Origin: Circinella minor
Taxonomy: Eukaryota; Mucoromycota; Mucoromycetes; Mucorales; Lichtheimiaceae
Assembly (NCBI GenBank): GCA_016758965.1
Contig: JAEPRB010000109.1
Location: forward strand, 62,001 to 126,000
DNA length: 64,000 nucleotides
Reading direction: 5' to 3'
A program made the position numbers and the translations under genes. Below are positions 1-11,686 of this stretch, piece by piece (within the stretch, counting starts at the first letter, position 1; the number at the start of each line of letters is the position of its first letter). The notes under the pieces were generated by a model, which saw only the letters and a program-made list of their open reading frames with translations, had not been told where the DNA came from and ran no database searches.

Positions 1-3000
1 ACTTGATGATTTAGGTTCATTTGCAGTAGACGTAATGAAACGAAAGCGTAACGCAGCTAGGATCACAGGGTAAGTGTGTGTGTGTGTGTGCGTGTGTGCG
101 TGTGTTTCTTTTGTCTCTTTTATTCCCTCCCTACACGTGGACATATTATTAATTCATGCACTATTATCCTTCTTTTTGTTATCAGAGCACCATCGTTCAA
201 GCCTCCTATACGTTCAACATTAATTGAAAGTAAAAAGGAACAATGGATGAACGAGTTGGCAAGTGGTACTCAACCATTACGTAAACTTGCACGGAATGTA
301 CCCCATGGTTTCAAAGGCGAAAAGTTGTTGGAAACATTAGCAGCAAAACAAGTTCCATTCTTAAGAGCTACTTGGTATATTAAAGTGGTTGGATTATCGG
401 AAATGGTAAATTTTAAGATGCATACGAATCTCTAGTTATCCAATATTGTGTTTTTTTTTCGATTCGCTACTAATCATCACCTTAATTTAGCACCAACGCA
501 ACGCTAATAACAATCCATCATCCTTACCGCATGCAATTCAATGGACCAATGTAGTTGTAAATCATCTTAGAAGACAACTTTCTGAACTTTCACCGTCTCA
601 ACCATCAGGTTCTGGTAATACTGGATCGGGCCGAGGATATAAGGCACATCCAAGTACACCTAGTAATTACCATGATAACGCATCAAAACCATGGGCAACA
701 CCAGAAAATCGGGAACGATTTGAACAGAAATGGTCTTATAGTACAAAATTAACAAAATGGCAATACTGTGAAGGATTATTGGATCAGCGCACATTTTTAA
801 GGTGGACATTGGATTCGCTAAAACATTGTAATTCTTTTGAATCCATGTGGCTATTATTAACATTTATTGTACAAGATTATGTGGATGAATATCGTCGTAA
901 TCGAACATTGATGAAGCTATTAATTGAAACACTCATTAAAGCCTATGGAGCTGTAAGTAATAATGACTGATCAACTTAAAAGATGGGAGAGGTATATGGA
1001 TACACGTATTCAAAGTCATTATACATAAACTGACTAAAAAACAAAAATTTCGCTTCTCCCACCTATATGATAGCTCCTTCAACAGTTAGGGCAATTGTCA
1101 AGCGAAGGATTATTAGGTATATATAGAGATATTCAAAAATACATTGAACGACTTCTGCAGGTAAGAGGCTTTTTAAAATTGTTTTATAATAATAGTATAC
1201 ATAAACCTTATACTTTTCTATAAAAAAAATCATTGATGTATGTAAAACTGACATTTTATACAATTTAATTCTAGTCATTATTCCTTTCGACACCTGATAT
1301 CTTTGTAATTCCAAAACTATACCATCAATATCGTCATCTTTTTGATACAATATTCGGTGATGATTCTCGAAAAGATGCAGCTTTGGTATTACCAGATGTT
1401 GCTCATGTAATGCAAAAGTATTGGGCAATGGTCAAAGGACGAAATGAAGTATTTTGCGGAACATTGGAAGAAAATCAATTACGTTTGGATGGTAATTGTA
1501 AACATATTGTACAATCAGAAAGTCGGCAGCAAGAGACGGATCAAGTAAGACAACAAGTTAATGAAGATCACATTATTCGAACGTTGGATAGTATTGGACG
1601 GAATATTGATAGTGGTACTGGATTATTGATTGATGAAAATGGTTGGATGGATTTACGCGGTCAAACGGCTCCATCAGCAACCAATTCAATTTTCAACGGT
1701 ATAAACAAGGATATGTCAACTATGCAACAACGAGTCAATATTATGTGCCGTTGGGCAACCAGCGATTCCCGACATGGAGATTGGCGACCTTATCTAGTTG
1801 GATCAATTTTACTACAATGGCGCGAGCAAAATCCTGAGCGAAAAACAGTGCTGCAGGATATGCTGATCCATTTCCTTGATACACAAATGGAATCAGAAGA
1901 AGAGGCTGCCGCTGCTGATGATATGATGACGGATACAGGTAAATAAATTAATAAAGTTTATTTCTTTTTTTTAAATACCCATTAATCTTTATTTTATTTT
2001 TTCCTTTTACTGAATGAAATGAATATATCTTTTTTTTTTAGCAAATGAACTTAAACCAGCTGTAGTGTTATTATTTGATACCCTTATCCGACTACATTTA
2101 TTTTCATACCAGAAATATATATTACGGCTTATTGCACGTGGTGATTTAGAACCTCGAAGGCGACATGAACCAAGTACAGTACGATGTTTAAATTACCTTG
2201 CTTCATTCCCGCTCTTGACGCCAGCGCCACCTTATCTTGTAAATCAACGACGGGTAGCAATTTACGGTCCACGCAATGGTCAAATGAACAATGGTATCGA
2301 AGATGAAGTACTTGCACAATTGAAACGATTTGCCAAACGCGCATTAGCTATATCAGGATTGCAAGAAAATGATGATTTGAATAGTTTATTTGGTCCAGAA
2401 GCAACGAGTCTTACACAACCGGACGCGGATGATTCATTAGAAACTATGGAGTCAACATTTACGAATACATTTGATCAAGATATTATACAATTAATACGTG
2501 GAGCAACACGCTATACTATTTTGAATTTTACTTCCGAATGGCTGGTCCCTGAGCTAAAACGTTTTGTTGTCAAAAGTGTTCCGTAAGTTTTTTTTTTTCC
2601 TTTTTTGCAAAAGCTTTTATAATTGTGCATAGTTGTATTTTCAGTGTCATCAAGTCTAACTTTATTTGAATAATTTTTTTTCCATAAAACTATTTTAGTA
2701 TTGGGGAAGATAATTGGCGAGTGATGACTTCTCCTGGCTCGTGTTTATTAAACATCAGACAATATGTTACCATTATCAAAATTCTAGAATATGCCAAAGA
2801 TTATCTTAGTATTATTGAAGTTGCTCTCTGGGTATTGGAAAAAACGAATGAACGAGCGTTATATTCATTTACTGTTGATACATTTCGACGACATGCTAAT
2901 ATATGGAAGTTGGTAAATAATGGTAAACGCGTTGCTGAAGCTATTTGGGCAAAGGTAATATTAAAGGAAATATTTATTAGTATTATTATTTTAGTTGCTA

Positions 3001-6000
3001 TTAGGGTCAAGTTATTAAAAAAAAGAATATAACGTTTTTTTATACAGCATCAAAGTTTACAAAGTCGAGGAACGCGAGAAAGATGTCTTATGATGTATAT
3101 GATTCAACTTGTCCAAGAAGGTTACCGGATAACTGATGATATGCGAACACAATTACAACAAGATCTCCACTACAAGGTATCTATTTATTTATTTATTTTA
3201 CTGCGAACAAAAAAAAACAGGCAGAAACTTATATATATATAAATGTATTTATAGCCAAAAGTACGTCAATATTCCAATCGTAACGATACACCCTTAGCAA
3301 CTGAACTCAAACAACTCATTCAAAACCCCTCCGCATCCGCTGTACATAATACCATTGATTCGATCTGTTCACGATCTCAACAAAACACATCTCAGGGGTT
3401 ATATTCTATGTTCATCACTGTATTTGAAACACTACAACAATATGGGCAAGAAAGGCAAATCAATATTTTGGCAACGTCAGAAGAATTTCAACAAGAACAT
3501 AAAGAAGAGCTATATGAATTTAGACAACGGATCTGTTTTATGGTTGATTTCTTAAAAGGTGTTGCAGATCAGTCAACTTTGACTGGTCAATTGGATGATA
3601 CTGTGATACAATGGCTGTCACAACACTGTAGCCCCACCAGTGCAACCGTGCTTGATGATCTGCATGAATCACACACGTGGCTACCGTTATTCCTTGCATT
3701 GCTTGTCACACGTCGATTAATATGCATTGACATGATATTAAAGCATTTTGTTTTACCATGGTTTGAAGTTATTAGTCGAGAAGCACAACAAAGGTGCGAA
3801 TCTCAATGGACAGAGACAACGGCAGAGACTCGACCGTTACGCCTATTATGTAAAAATCTTATTGATTTGGTGGAAATGCTTGTGGTACAGGATCATTGTT
3901 GTTCCGAACAACAACTACGACAAGCTGCTGGTGTTTATCATCCATGGGTTTTACGAGCAGATGAAATTTTCCAATTACAAGTTCAGAGACAACCTCAATT
4001 AGCGACGAATCTTGATAAATTGGATTATATGTTTGGACTTGTTCGAAATTCAATTATTATTGTATCTAACTTACCTTATAGTAGTCTATTGATTCAAGAT
4101 TTACTCAAGTTACGAACAGATCTTTTACAATTGGAATGGTTCCGACGAGCATGCACCCGAGATGTCAATAGTATTTATCACCATTTTGCAACTCAACATC
4201 ATAATGCTGGTGGAGAAGGTGAAATACGGAAAAAAATGTTGAGTATCGTTGATGAATTGATTGGTGGCAATATAAATATAGGCCAAGATAATTGTCAAGA
4301 TAGTATGGTGCCTACTGATTTATTAGAACCAGACTTTGGTCAGCGGTTGCAAGCTGTTTTTGCTAACTTGAGTCAATGGAACGAGGAACAGTGTCGTGTC
4401 CAGCTGAATCTGTTACTTGATAATATTATGATTAATCAGCATTCTGGTACGACGACAACGTCATCATCATCCACAGGAGTACAACCTGGTACCCAAGATA
4501 CTACAACCGATGCGATGGTAATTGATACAAGTCCAGCACCTACAGCTACAGCAGCAACAGTTTCAGTAACAGAAAATGGTGAATCAATGAACAAGGAACT
4601 TGATTTATTTGTTAAATTCTTTTTCGATGCCGTGCTTGCGTCAGCAAGTGATACAGAAACTCAACAACAGAATACCCAACGCCGATTCGATTTCCTAATT
4701 AACTTAATACACGGTTTACGAGAACCTATCTTATTGGCTCTTTTGAACCATGGTGTACGTATGTTGGAAGGAATCAACAACAATAACAATAACAACCATA
4801 GCTCTGAAGAAACAACATCCGTGAATACAACAAGTTTCCCATATACCATTTTACTTACTTGTAGTAATGATAATGGTGGATTATGTGAACCAATATCATC
4901 AGCACAATATGGACAACGGTGTCAAGCCTTTTATCTTATAATGCAACATCTATTAGCTAAAGATGTGTGGAGTAATGAAAAAAAGATAGATCTAATTCAA
5001 ACACTTTTCCGACAAGTTGAACAGTTTAAAAAGGCGATGAATGTGTATAAAGTAATGGAAAGTGTGCATCAGGTTTCATTCGCTGATGCATCGCGTGCGC
5101 TCCAACTAGCCAAGAATGTGGTACGTTTTTTAACTTGGCTTTTTTTTTTGTTAATTTATTAAAAACTATCGACTGACTCTATAAAACCCGTTTTATTAAT
5201 AATTCTTTGTGGTACCATAGGATGTTGTTGTCACGTTACTAAAGACGGAAGGTCTACCTGAGAGTGAGCCAACAACCACTCCAACAAGTGTGATGCTTCA
5301 AGACATCCGAATAAGGTAAATAACATGGATCAGTATAATAAAAATTCGTTCTTTGTGTATATATGTGTACAAGTGTATATGTATGCCAATTTTTGGATCT
5401 TAACACCCCCAACAACAAATTGTTATTACCATTATTATTATTATAATAGTTTGCTTTTAAGATTACGATTAATGGTTCCATTTGTTTCGTTGATATGGGA
5501 ACACCCGAAGGAGCACGAATGTGATATATTAGAATGGATAAAAGTTTTAGTCCCATTACTTGGAGTAAGATTCTGCTTTTTTTAAAAAAAATATATTGTA
5601 TGACATCAGTTCTAATTATTATTATTCGATATGTATAATAGAATCCTATTGTTCATGGGAATGGTAATCAAGAGCGTATGTTCGAATTCGTTCTTGACTT
5701 GATTTCATTACTTATTGATGGTAATACACTTGATTTATTTATATTTTTGGGGGGTTGTGTGCAAGAGAAACATAATAATATTAGGAGATTGTTCTCGACT
5801 TCTTTTTTCTTTTTTTGCATTTTTCTCATCATAAAATTGTAATTATATTTTTTTTTCATTTATTTTGGAACTCCTTGTAGAAGTACCAAAGGATTTACGA
5901 AAAACCAATCTTTTACATCTTTCAGTAAGTTTAGTAACTTGTTTTTTTTTGGGGGGGTGAGAGAGAGAGAGAATTGTGACATACGACGGATCAATTAGGT

Positions 6001-6723
6001 TCTTAGCTTGTGCTTGTGTATGCATATGTCTCACCCAAACCGGTTTTTTTCTTTTGGTTATACTTATATTAGGCAATGCAAAACGAACTAAATTGTGTAC
6101 CTTCTATGCTCCATTATCGAGTTAAACGTATTTTACCTTTTCTCACACATAACATTTATCTTTCAAACACCCGACTGGCGTCTTCGTTGGTGGGCGTTGC
6201 AAATGCCACAGATCCCCAGCTGCAACAACAACACTTAGAATCATGTATGGAACAATCCAAGCCGTGGGAGTGGCTAGAAGATTATGCTAGTGAACAACCG
6301 CATGATAATGACACGCCTATCAGTTTTAGTTTATTCCACGGACGAAAGACGAAAAAGACAGAAAATACTTATATACGATGGTATCATTTTGGTTTTGGTG
6401 ACGGTCTTCCATCACTTACTGAAGAAGATGATGATTCTTTAGCAATACATGTTGGTATGGTGGGTCATCGTCCAATAAAACGACGAAGGAAAATAAAAAA
6501 TGAAGAAGAAGAAATTAATAATTCGACGACGACAAATGATAATGGAGTGGTTTATAAAGTAAATGATCAACATAAATCACAGCAGCACCAACTAATACAA
6601 CAAAAACATTCTCAACATCATCATAATCGTAATCAACAACAACAACAGCGGCAATCATTAAAGATAGCAGAACAGCAACAACAACGAAAGCAACAAGATA
6701 TGGAAGATGGCGAATTGCCATAA
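1..6723 (+). CDS. MED12: Mediator complex subunit 12 (5' truncated by window edge)
   Basis: MED12/Srb8 belongs to the kinase (CDK8) module of Mediator and acts in the nucleus on RNA polymerase II transcription. Fourteen exons are visible: 2-69 (frame shown), 186-405, 491-952, 1086-1160, 1275-1938, 2042-2582, 2699-2954, 3048-3176, 3255-5120, 5221-5315, 5450-5564, 5642-5720, 5881-5924 and 6073-6723. All phases close, giving 1754 residues. The first visible 100 residues carry the Med12 domain signature (KPPIRSTLIESKKEQW, then LRKLARNVPHGFKGEKLLE and a following WYIKVVG). The middle holds the FSYQKYILRLIARGDLEP and NQRRVAIYG blocks typical of the family. The C-terminus (after about 6540) is rich in Gln and His. 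The true start lies left of base 1. Family identity is recognised from conserved motifs; exon ends are inferred from splice signals. Confidence 0.93.
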
Positions 6724-7177
6724 ATTTGTATATTATAAAGAAAACGAAAAAAAGAGTAATAATAATAATAGTTACTATTTAACTATTTATATAAATATAT
6801 ATATATATAAAGAAAGCAATGCTGTGCATTATCGTAGAAGGTAGATATGAGATAAGTAGATGACGAAACTATTACATGTACTGGTTTTTGAATCTGTAAA
6901 CGGAGGGTGTTTTTTTATGTGATTTATGGTAAATTGTGTGCGTCTCCCGCTTTTTTTTATCGCTTTCCTTAATTTCTTAGAGATTGTTATTTTTTTCTTG
7001 TTGTTTGTTGTTAAATAAGTTGAATTTCTTCCTTTTCTTGATAATAATTATAATACATGTATGTTGTTGTAGAACGTGTTGAAATTTGAAAAAGCGGCCA
7101 TTGTTGATTTTTCTTGTTGGTTGGTTGGTTAGTTCAAGGGGCATGGTATATTCTTTACTTGACAAAGTAGGCCACGA
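6724..7177. other. Convergent intergenic space, no gene seen
   Basis: This holds the 3' ends of MED12 (+) and the Cys-rich gene (-). It is AT-rich with an (AT)n run near 6796-6809 and T-tracts. No open frame here has protein-like composition. Confidence 0.6.
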
Positions 7178-7765
7178 TCAACCTGCGATCGTTGAAGCTG
7201 GTAATGGTGAACTACTTGGTTGACAACGACTACACTGTTCTCCTTCACCAAGAGCACGGTGACAAGTAGGACACGTAAAACGACAATAAGAACATTCCCA
7301 CCCAGCTTCTAGTGGTCGACCGCATCCACATACAGCGGGTTGGGATTCTTCGTCTTCCTCATCTTCGTATTCCTCTCCCTGTGATAATTCTCGTTGTTGT
7401 TTCCTATGAGAGTCGTTCTCCTTTTTTCTACGCCAGATTTTGTTGTGTAATCCGAGAACTCGGGCAGTCAATCGTTTGGGCCGTGATTGCGGTTGTGGTA
7501 GTTGTTGTGGTAGTGATTGAGGTTTTGAAGTTGGAGGCAAGGATATGGATATCGATGAAGTATTATTAACTGGTGATGATGGCGATGCTGGTGGTGGCGA
7601 TTCTGGGGGTGGCGATCGTATTGTATCATTTTTCTCATGCCGACTAATACTACGTTCCTGTTGACTTGTTTTTTTTGTTCGGCGGCGGCCAAAATGTAAT
7701 ATTGTTGTGGTGAATTTATAAAGATTCTGCTTAATACCTCGAATTGTTGGTTTTTTCTTGTTCAT
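7178..7765 (-). CDS. Small basic/proline-rich protein with C-terminal Cys-rich zinc-ribbon-like module
   Basis: A single uninterrupted 195-residue frame. I do not recognise the family. The first 35 residues are basic. Residues about 50-100 are Pro/Ser-rich and probably disordered. Residues about 125-142 are acidic (EGEEYEDEEDEESQ). The C-terminal 50 residues contain four CxC or CxxC pairs (CGCG, CSYC, CPTC, CSRC), arranged like two small zinc ribbons. A zinc-binding adaptor or regulator is possible, but that is inference only. The next in-frame ATG is well downstream, so the start at 7765 is kept. It is convergent with MED12, with 454 bases between stops. The composition and the Cys spacing make a chance frame unlikely. 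Confidence 0.65.
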   Translation of the reverse strand: MNKKKPTIRGIKQNLYKFTTTILHFGRRRTKKTSQQERSISRHEKNDTIRSPPPESPPPASPSSPVNNTSSISISLPPTSKPQSLPQQLPQPQSRPKRLTARVLGLHNKIWRRKKENDSHRKQQRELSQGEEYEDEEDEESQPAVCGCGRPLEAGWECSYCRFTCPTCHRALGEGEQCSRCQPSSSPLPASTIAG

Positions 7766-9029
7766 ATGAGAAAAAAAAGTTATTCGTTATTTTTTGTTGT
7801 TGTTTTTGTTGAAGTGATTGGAAACTATGTACTTAAAAAAATTAAAAGGACAAAAAAAAAGAAAGAAAAAGGGAAAGAAAAAGAAAAAGAATAGTTAGCT
7901 ATCAAATAATAGAATAGATTATTATATAAACAGTCCAAAGAAAGGTTTTAGCTTTAGTGTAGAAAAAAAAAGAAAGAAAGAAAAAGAAATCGCATTGATG
8001 AGATTCTTATTATTTATTAAATAATAAAAAAAAAACTTTGTACGTATGGTGTACAATATATTACAATAACACAAAAAAAAACACCAACAATCAACAATAA
8101 ATCATAATCTATCATTATAGCTCATTAGTGTATTATATTATCATTATATTCAATGAGAGAAAAAAAAAGCTATATAACACCGGTTTATTCTTAGATCATG
8201 GATGATTCCCGCTAAAGGTTAACGTTTGGTTGCACGTTGTTAATTGTAGTACAGGACAAGAAAGGTTATTCTTTAATGACAGCGAACTCTGTTTTTTTTT
8301 ACACACTCGATTATGAACAAAAAAAAATCAACCCACACCCCCAAACCTCCTATCCTTCTCTCTATCTCCCCCCTTTTCTTCTATTTATTTCTCTTTTATA
8401 TCATCATAATATTTCAGTAGAATAGAAAAAAAGAAGCTAACTGAAAAAAGGAGGAGCTGTTTTTGTCAATTAAAGTATTTAAAGTGGTAAAAAGAAAAAA
8501 ATGTCTTGTATAAATAATAAGCTATAAGTATCGCATGGCAATGAAGAAAAAATGCGGCAGGAGGGGAGTACAAGAACTGAAGCTGGCATGCATGAATATT
8601 TATGTAATTGAATTTATATAAAGTATGTACACATTACGTTGTTAAATGAAATGTTGATTATTATCATTATTATGTATTTTTTTTAAAGGGTATTGACAGT
8701 TTCTAAGCAAAGTTGCTTGTATGCTCTGCCATTCATATGATGTTGATTTTTTTTAATATCTTTGTTTGGTGTCGGCGTTTCCTGTGTTTTCCGTTTTCTT
8801 GGGTTTTTCGGCTTAGTGTCTTCTTCATCTTCATCTTCCGACCTTGTGTTTTTTTATGTCATCAATTACCGATGATATTTGTTGTATATTACAGTGAGTT
8901 AATAAACATTATATATATTGTAATGAAACCCATTGGTTAGTTTCCATGGTTACCCAAGGTTTCCATAGTCACCGTCTTTACTCACAACCACATATACCCT
9001 CAATACAGTAAAAAAAAGTTTTGAAAAAA
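7766..9029. other. Intergenic region, nothing coding seen
   Basis: This is the upstream region of the Cys-rich gene and the 3' flank of RNH201. It has long A-tracts (7840-8035) and a pyrimidine-rich stretch (8340-8410). Short frames on both strands are low-complexity and lack family features. Confidence 0.55.
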
Positions 9030-10539
9030 TTACCATTGAACATCAAGAGTATTTTCCATACGATGACTGATAGTTTTCCAACTAAATCGAATTAAACTGG
9101 GGAAGCCAAAAAAGGGGACTTCATTTTTATCTAACCACCTTACGGTGTTTGGATCTTTTTTTGAAATAGTTTAGGAAGCACAGATCACAAAACACACCCG
9201 GGTCAATTTTTTTTATATGAGTACCACCTTGACCAAAAAAAAAAAAAATTACGCCCTATCACGGTAACACCTTTTCTCCTCTCTTTCTCTCTAGTATTTT
9301 TTTTTCTTTCTTTTTGTTTTTTACCTGATGGGTAACCTGAACCAAATTTCTTTGATACTTTGTCTTCTAATTCAGGCTCTAACCAAATCCAGTACTGTAA
9401 TACTTGGTCGCGGGTAACTTTGGCGCAAATACTTGCTGCACTTACTGAAGCATATAAAGCATCAGCATGCGGTTCAACAGTTATCTCGATACCTGGAAAG
9501 TATCGACACAGTTTCTCCTTGTACGACTTGGATGGACCAACAGGATCCACAAAGATCTAAGTACCACATTAATATCATTTGTTCTCTTTGATTTTTTTTC
9601 TTACTATATTATAAGTACTACTAACTACTACTTTATTTAAGGAATAGTTTAATAGTAATTATATATAGATATTTAGTGTAGGTTGCTCAATTCAATATAA
9701 CTTTATAAATATATAAAAATATTTTCTTTTTGTAGTACCTCCGTTAAGTTGATTTTAGCATTTAATACATCACGTATCAATTGCATTGTTGCATTATGTG
9801 CCATTTCATTTAGATTATAAGGAGGGCTAATATAGAAACATTACATGTTTGTGAGTTTGAGAAAGAGAGTTTTAGAGTACAGATAAAAAAAATAGTTCAT
9901 GATAATTGACACAAAAAAAACCAGAAAAAACGTTTCCTTTTTCTCTTTTTGTTTTTGTTTTTTTTTCTTACCGACTAAACATGTTAGAAGAAATATCTTG
10001 GGGAGAAATGACATGAACAGCCCAACCGACCCAATCAAGGTTTTGTTGAATAATTTTCGAAAGATCGACACGCCTTTCTTCTGTCAATTTTTTGGAATCT
10101 GTAAAATTTTAAGAATATTCATGCATGAATTATCTATTTTTTTTCAGAATAAGGTGGATAATAGTTGCATTTTAAAATATATATATAATAGCAACTAGTA
10201 TCATTATTATTACCATCGAATCCCAGCGTTTTAAATTCTTCATGACGAGAAGCAGGATAATAACAAACAGCATAAACCATTGGTCCTAGAAAAAAAATAA
10301 GGTTTAATATTTTTTTGTTTTTCTTTTTTCGTGTTCACGTTTTTTGTCCCTTTTTGCACCCATTTTCGATGGTTACCTAAACATGGACCACGACCAGCTT
10401 CGTCAACGCCAAGCATACACGGTTCATTAGAATCAACTAATGATTGTGGGATTGGACTTACATATGTATATGATTTACTTAATGGTAATCGAACTGATGG
10501 TAATCGATCGGTTTCCTCACTCATTCTTGATTCTATCAT
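9030..10539 (-). CDS. RNH201: Ribonuclease H2 catalytic subunit A
   Basis: RNase H2 cleaves the RNA strand of RNA:DNA hybrids and removes single ribonucleotides from genomic DNA in the nucleus. Six exons: 10377-10539, 10214-10285, 9972-10098, 9739-9826, 9325-9556 and 9030-9154, giving 268 residues (human RNASEH2A is about 299). Visible signatures are MLGVDEAGRGPCLGPMVYA with the first catalytic Asp-Glu, then IFVDPVGPSKSYKEKL, then KVTRDQ, where the Asp is the late catalytic position. The last exon (9030-9154) has no ATG of its own but supplies the family C-terminus (VRWLDKN, FFGFPSLIRFSW). Without it the frame would run into a Lys-rich intron translation. It starts at the ATG at 10539; a second ATG at 10524 is also possible. 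It is divergent from the mitochondrial protein gene at 10758. Confidence 0.93.
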
Positions 10540-10757
10540 TTTTTTTTTTTGTATATGTGAAAGTTGGAAGAAAAAATAACGAGAAAACGCGATTTCGTGA
10601 TATTAAACGGGAAAATTTCCATATAAGGATTCACCAGTCACAAATTTTCAAGTTTGAGTTGTGGTGGATTGGGCTATCAAAGGGCTCATTGGATCCCGCA
10701 CGAAAGGAAACAAAAGAAAACGACAACCGCACCTATTCAAGAGAATTATAGATTGCT
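10540..10757. promoter_or_regulatory. Short shared upstream region of a divergent gene pair
   Basis: Only 218 bases separate the start codons of RNH201 (-) and the mitochondrial protein gene (+), so both promoters must lie here or overlap the genes. No TATA box is placed convincingly for either direction. A shared promoter is inferred from geometry alone. Confidence 0.45.
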
Positions 10758-11521
10758 ATGCGATCATTTATACCACGTTTATTTACAACCAATATTGCTC
10801 GACAACAGCGAGTTGCTTCGCAACGAGTTACTTTGCAACCACGACATTTAAATCGGCCTATTACAATGACTACACAATTAAACAGCAGGAACAAAGCAAA
10901 TGGTACACGATGGGCAAGTACAACAGCAGGAGAATCGAATGCTGGTCGAGAAGCTCATTTCGGTTCGGGTAACATTAGCTCATTGGCATATCATTTTAAA
11001 CGACAACGTCATTTACCATATTTTCTTGAATATTTAATGTGGGTTGTATTCGGTTCTGAGGCGCTACAGCTTATCTGGTTAAAAATGGAAAGAAAGGAAT
11101 ATGAAGAGAAGACAGAACACAAAATTCGATTATTAAAAGAAATTGTTGAGAGGATTGAAAAAGGTCAAGAATTTAATGACGATTTCCGTGAAGAGATTCG
11201 TATGGTACTTTTGAATGGTGGAAGACCACAGCATGATGAAAATGATGAAGAAATTGACGATGATTATCTTGATAAGTGTAAGCATAAAATATATTAATTG
11301 CTACTTTTTGAAGAAAAAAATCTGAAAACACTTCTTTTTTGACACATACTTTCTTTCTCCTATTTTTTTTATATTTCAAAACAGTAATTGCATCAAGTGA
11401 AGCATCACAACAACAATCAACAACCCCTGCACCAAATGCACCAAAAAGTGAAGAGTCAGAACAATTAAATTGGCCACCTATTCGTGAAGAAGGTGGAGAA
11501 AAGAAAAAATTCTTTTTATAA
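10758..11521 (+). CDS. Mitochondrial single-pass membrane protein of unknown function (fungal, DUF5321-like)
   Basis: Two exons, 10758-11277 and 11385-11521, encode 218 residues. The N-terminal 35 residues (MRSFIPRLFTTNIARQQRVA and on) have many Arg, Ser and Thr and no acidic residues, as expected for a mitochondrial presequence. A core block around residues 85-135 (LPYFLEYLMWVVFGSEALQL, then an ERKEYEEKT stretch and a long charged helix) looks like one membrane helix followed by a coiled coil. From memory this block resembles the fungal DUF5321 family, which has no assigned role that I know of; I am not certain of that. The C-terminal 45 residues are Ser/Thr/Pro-rich and end in KKKFFL. It is divergent from RNH201 and convergent with the NADH dehydrogenase gene. 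Confidence 0.8.
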
Positions 11522-11686
11522 AAAAACATAATTTATTATATCTATAATCTACAACATCAGCATCAACAACAACAACAACAACAACTATGTTATATAACTT
11601 TATAACTATATAGAAAGAAAGTTATATTTTGAGATATTTTTGTATATAATATGATACGCCATGTATATTAATAATAATAAAAAAAT

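Noticed and set aside
9203..9324. Lys/Arg-rich extension of the RNase H2A reading frame after SGYPSG
   Set aside because: It is intron translation. A gtaaaa donor follows, and a phase-matched last exon at 9030-9154 gives the true family C-terminus.
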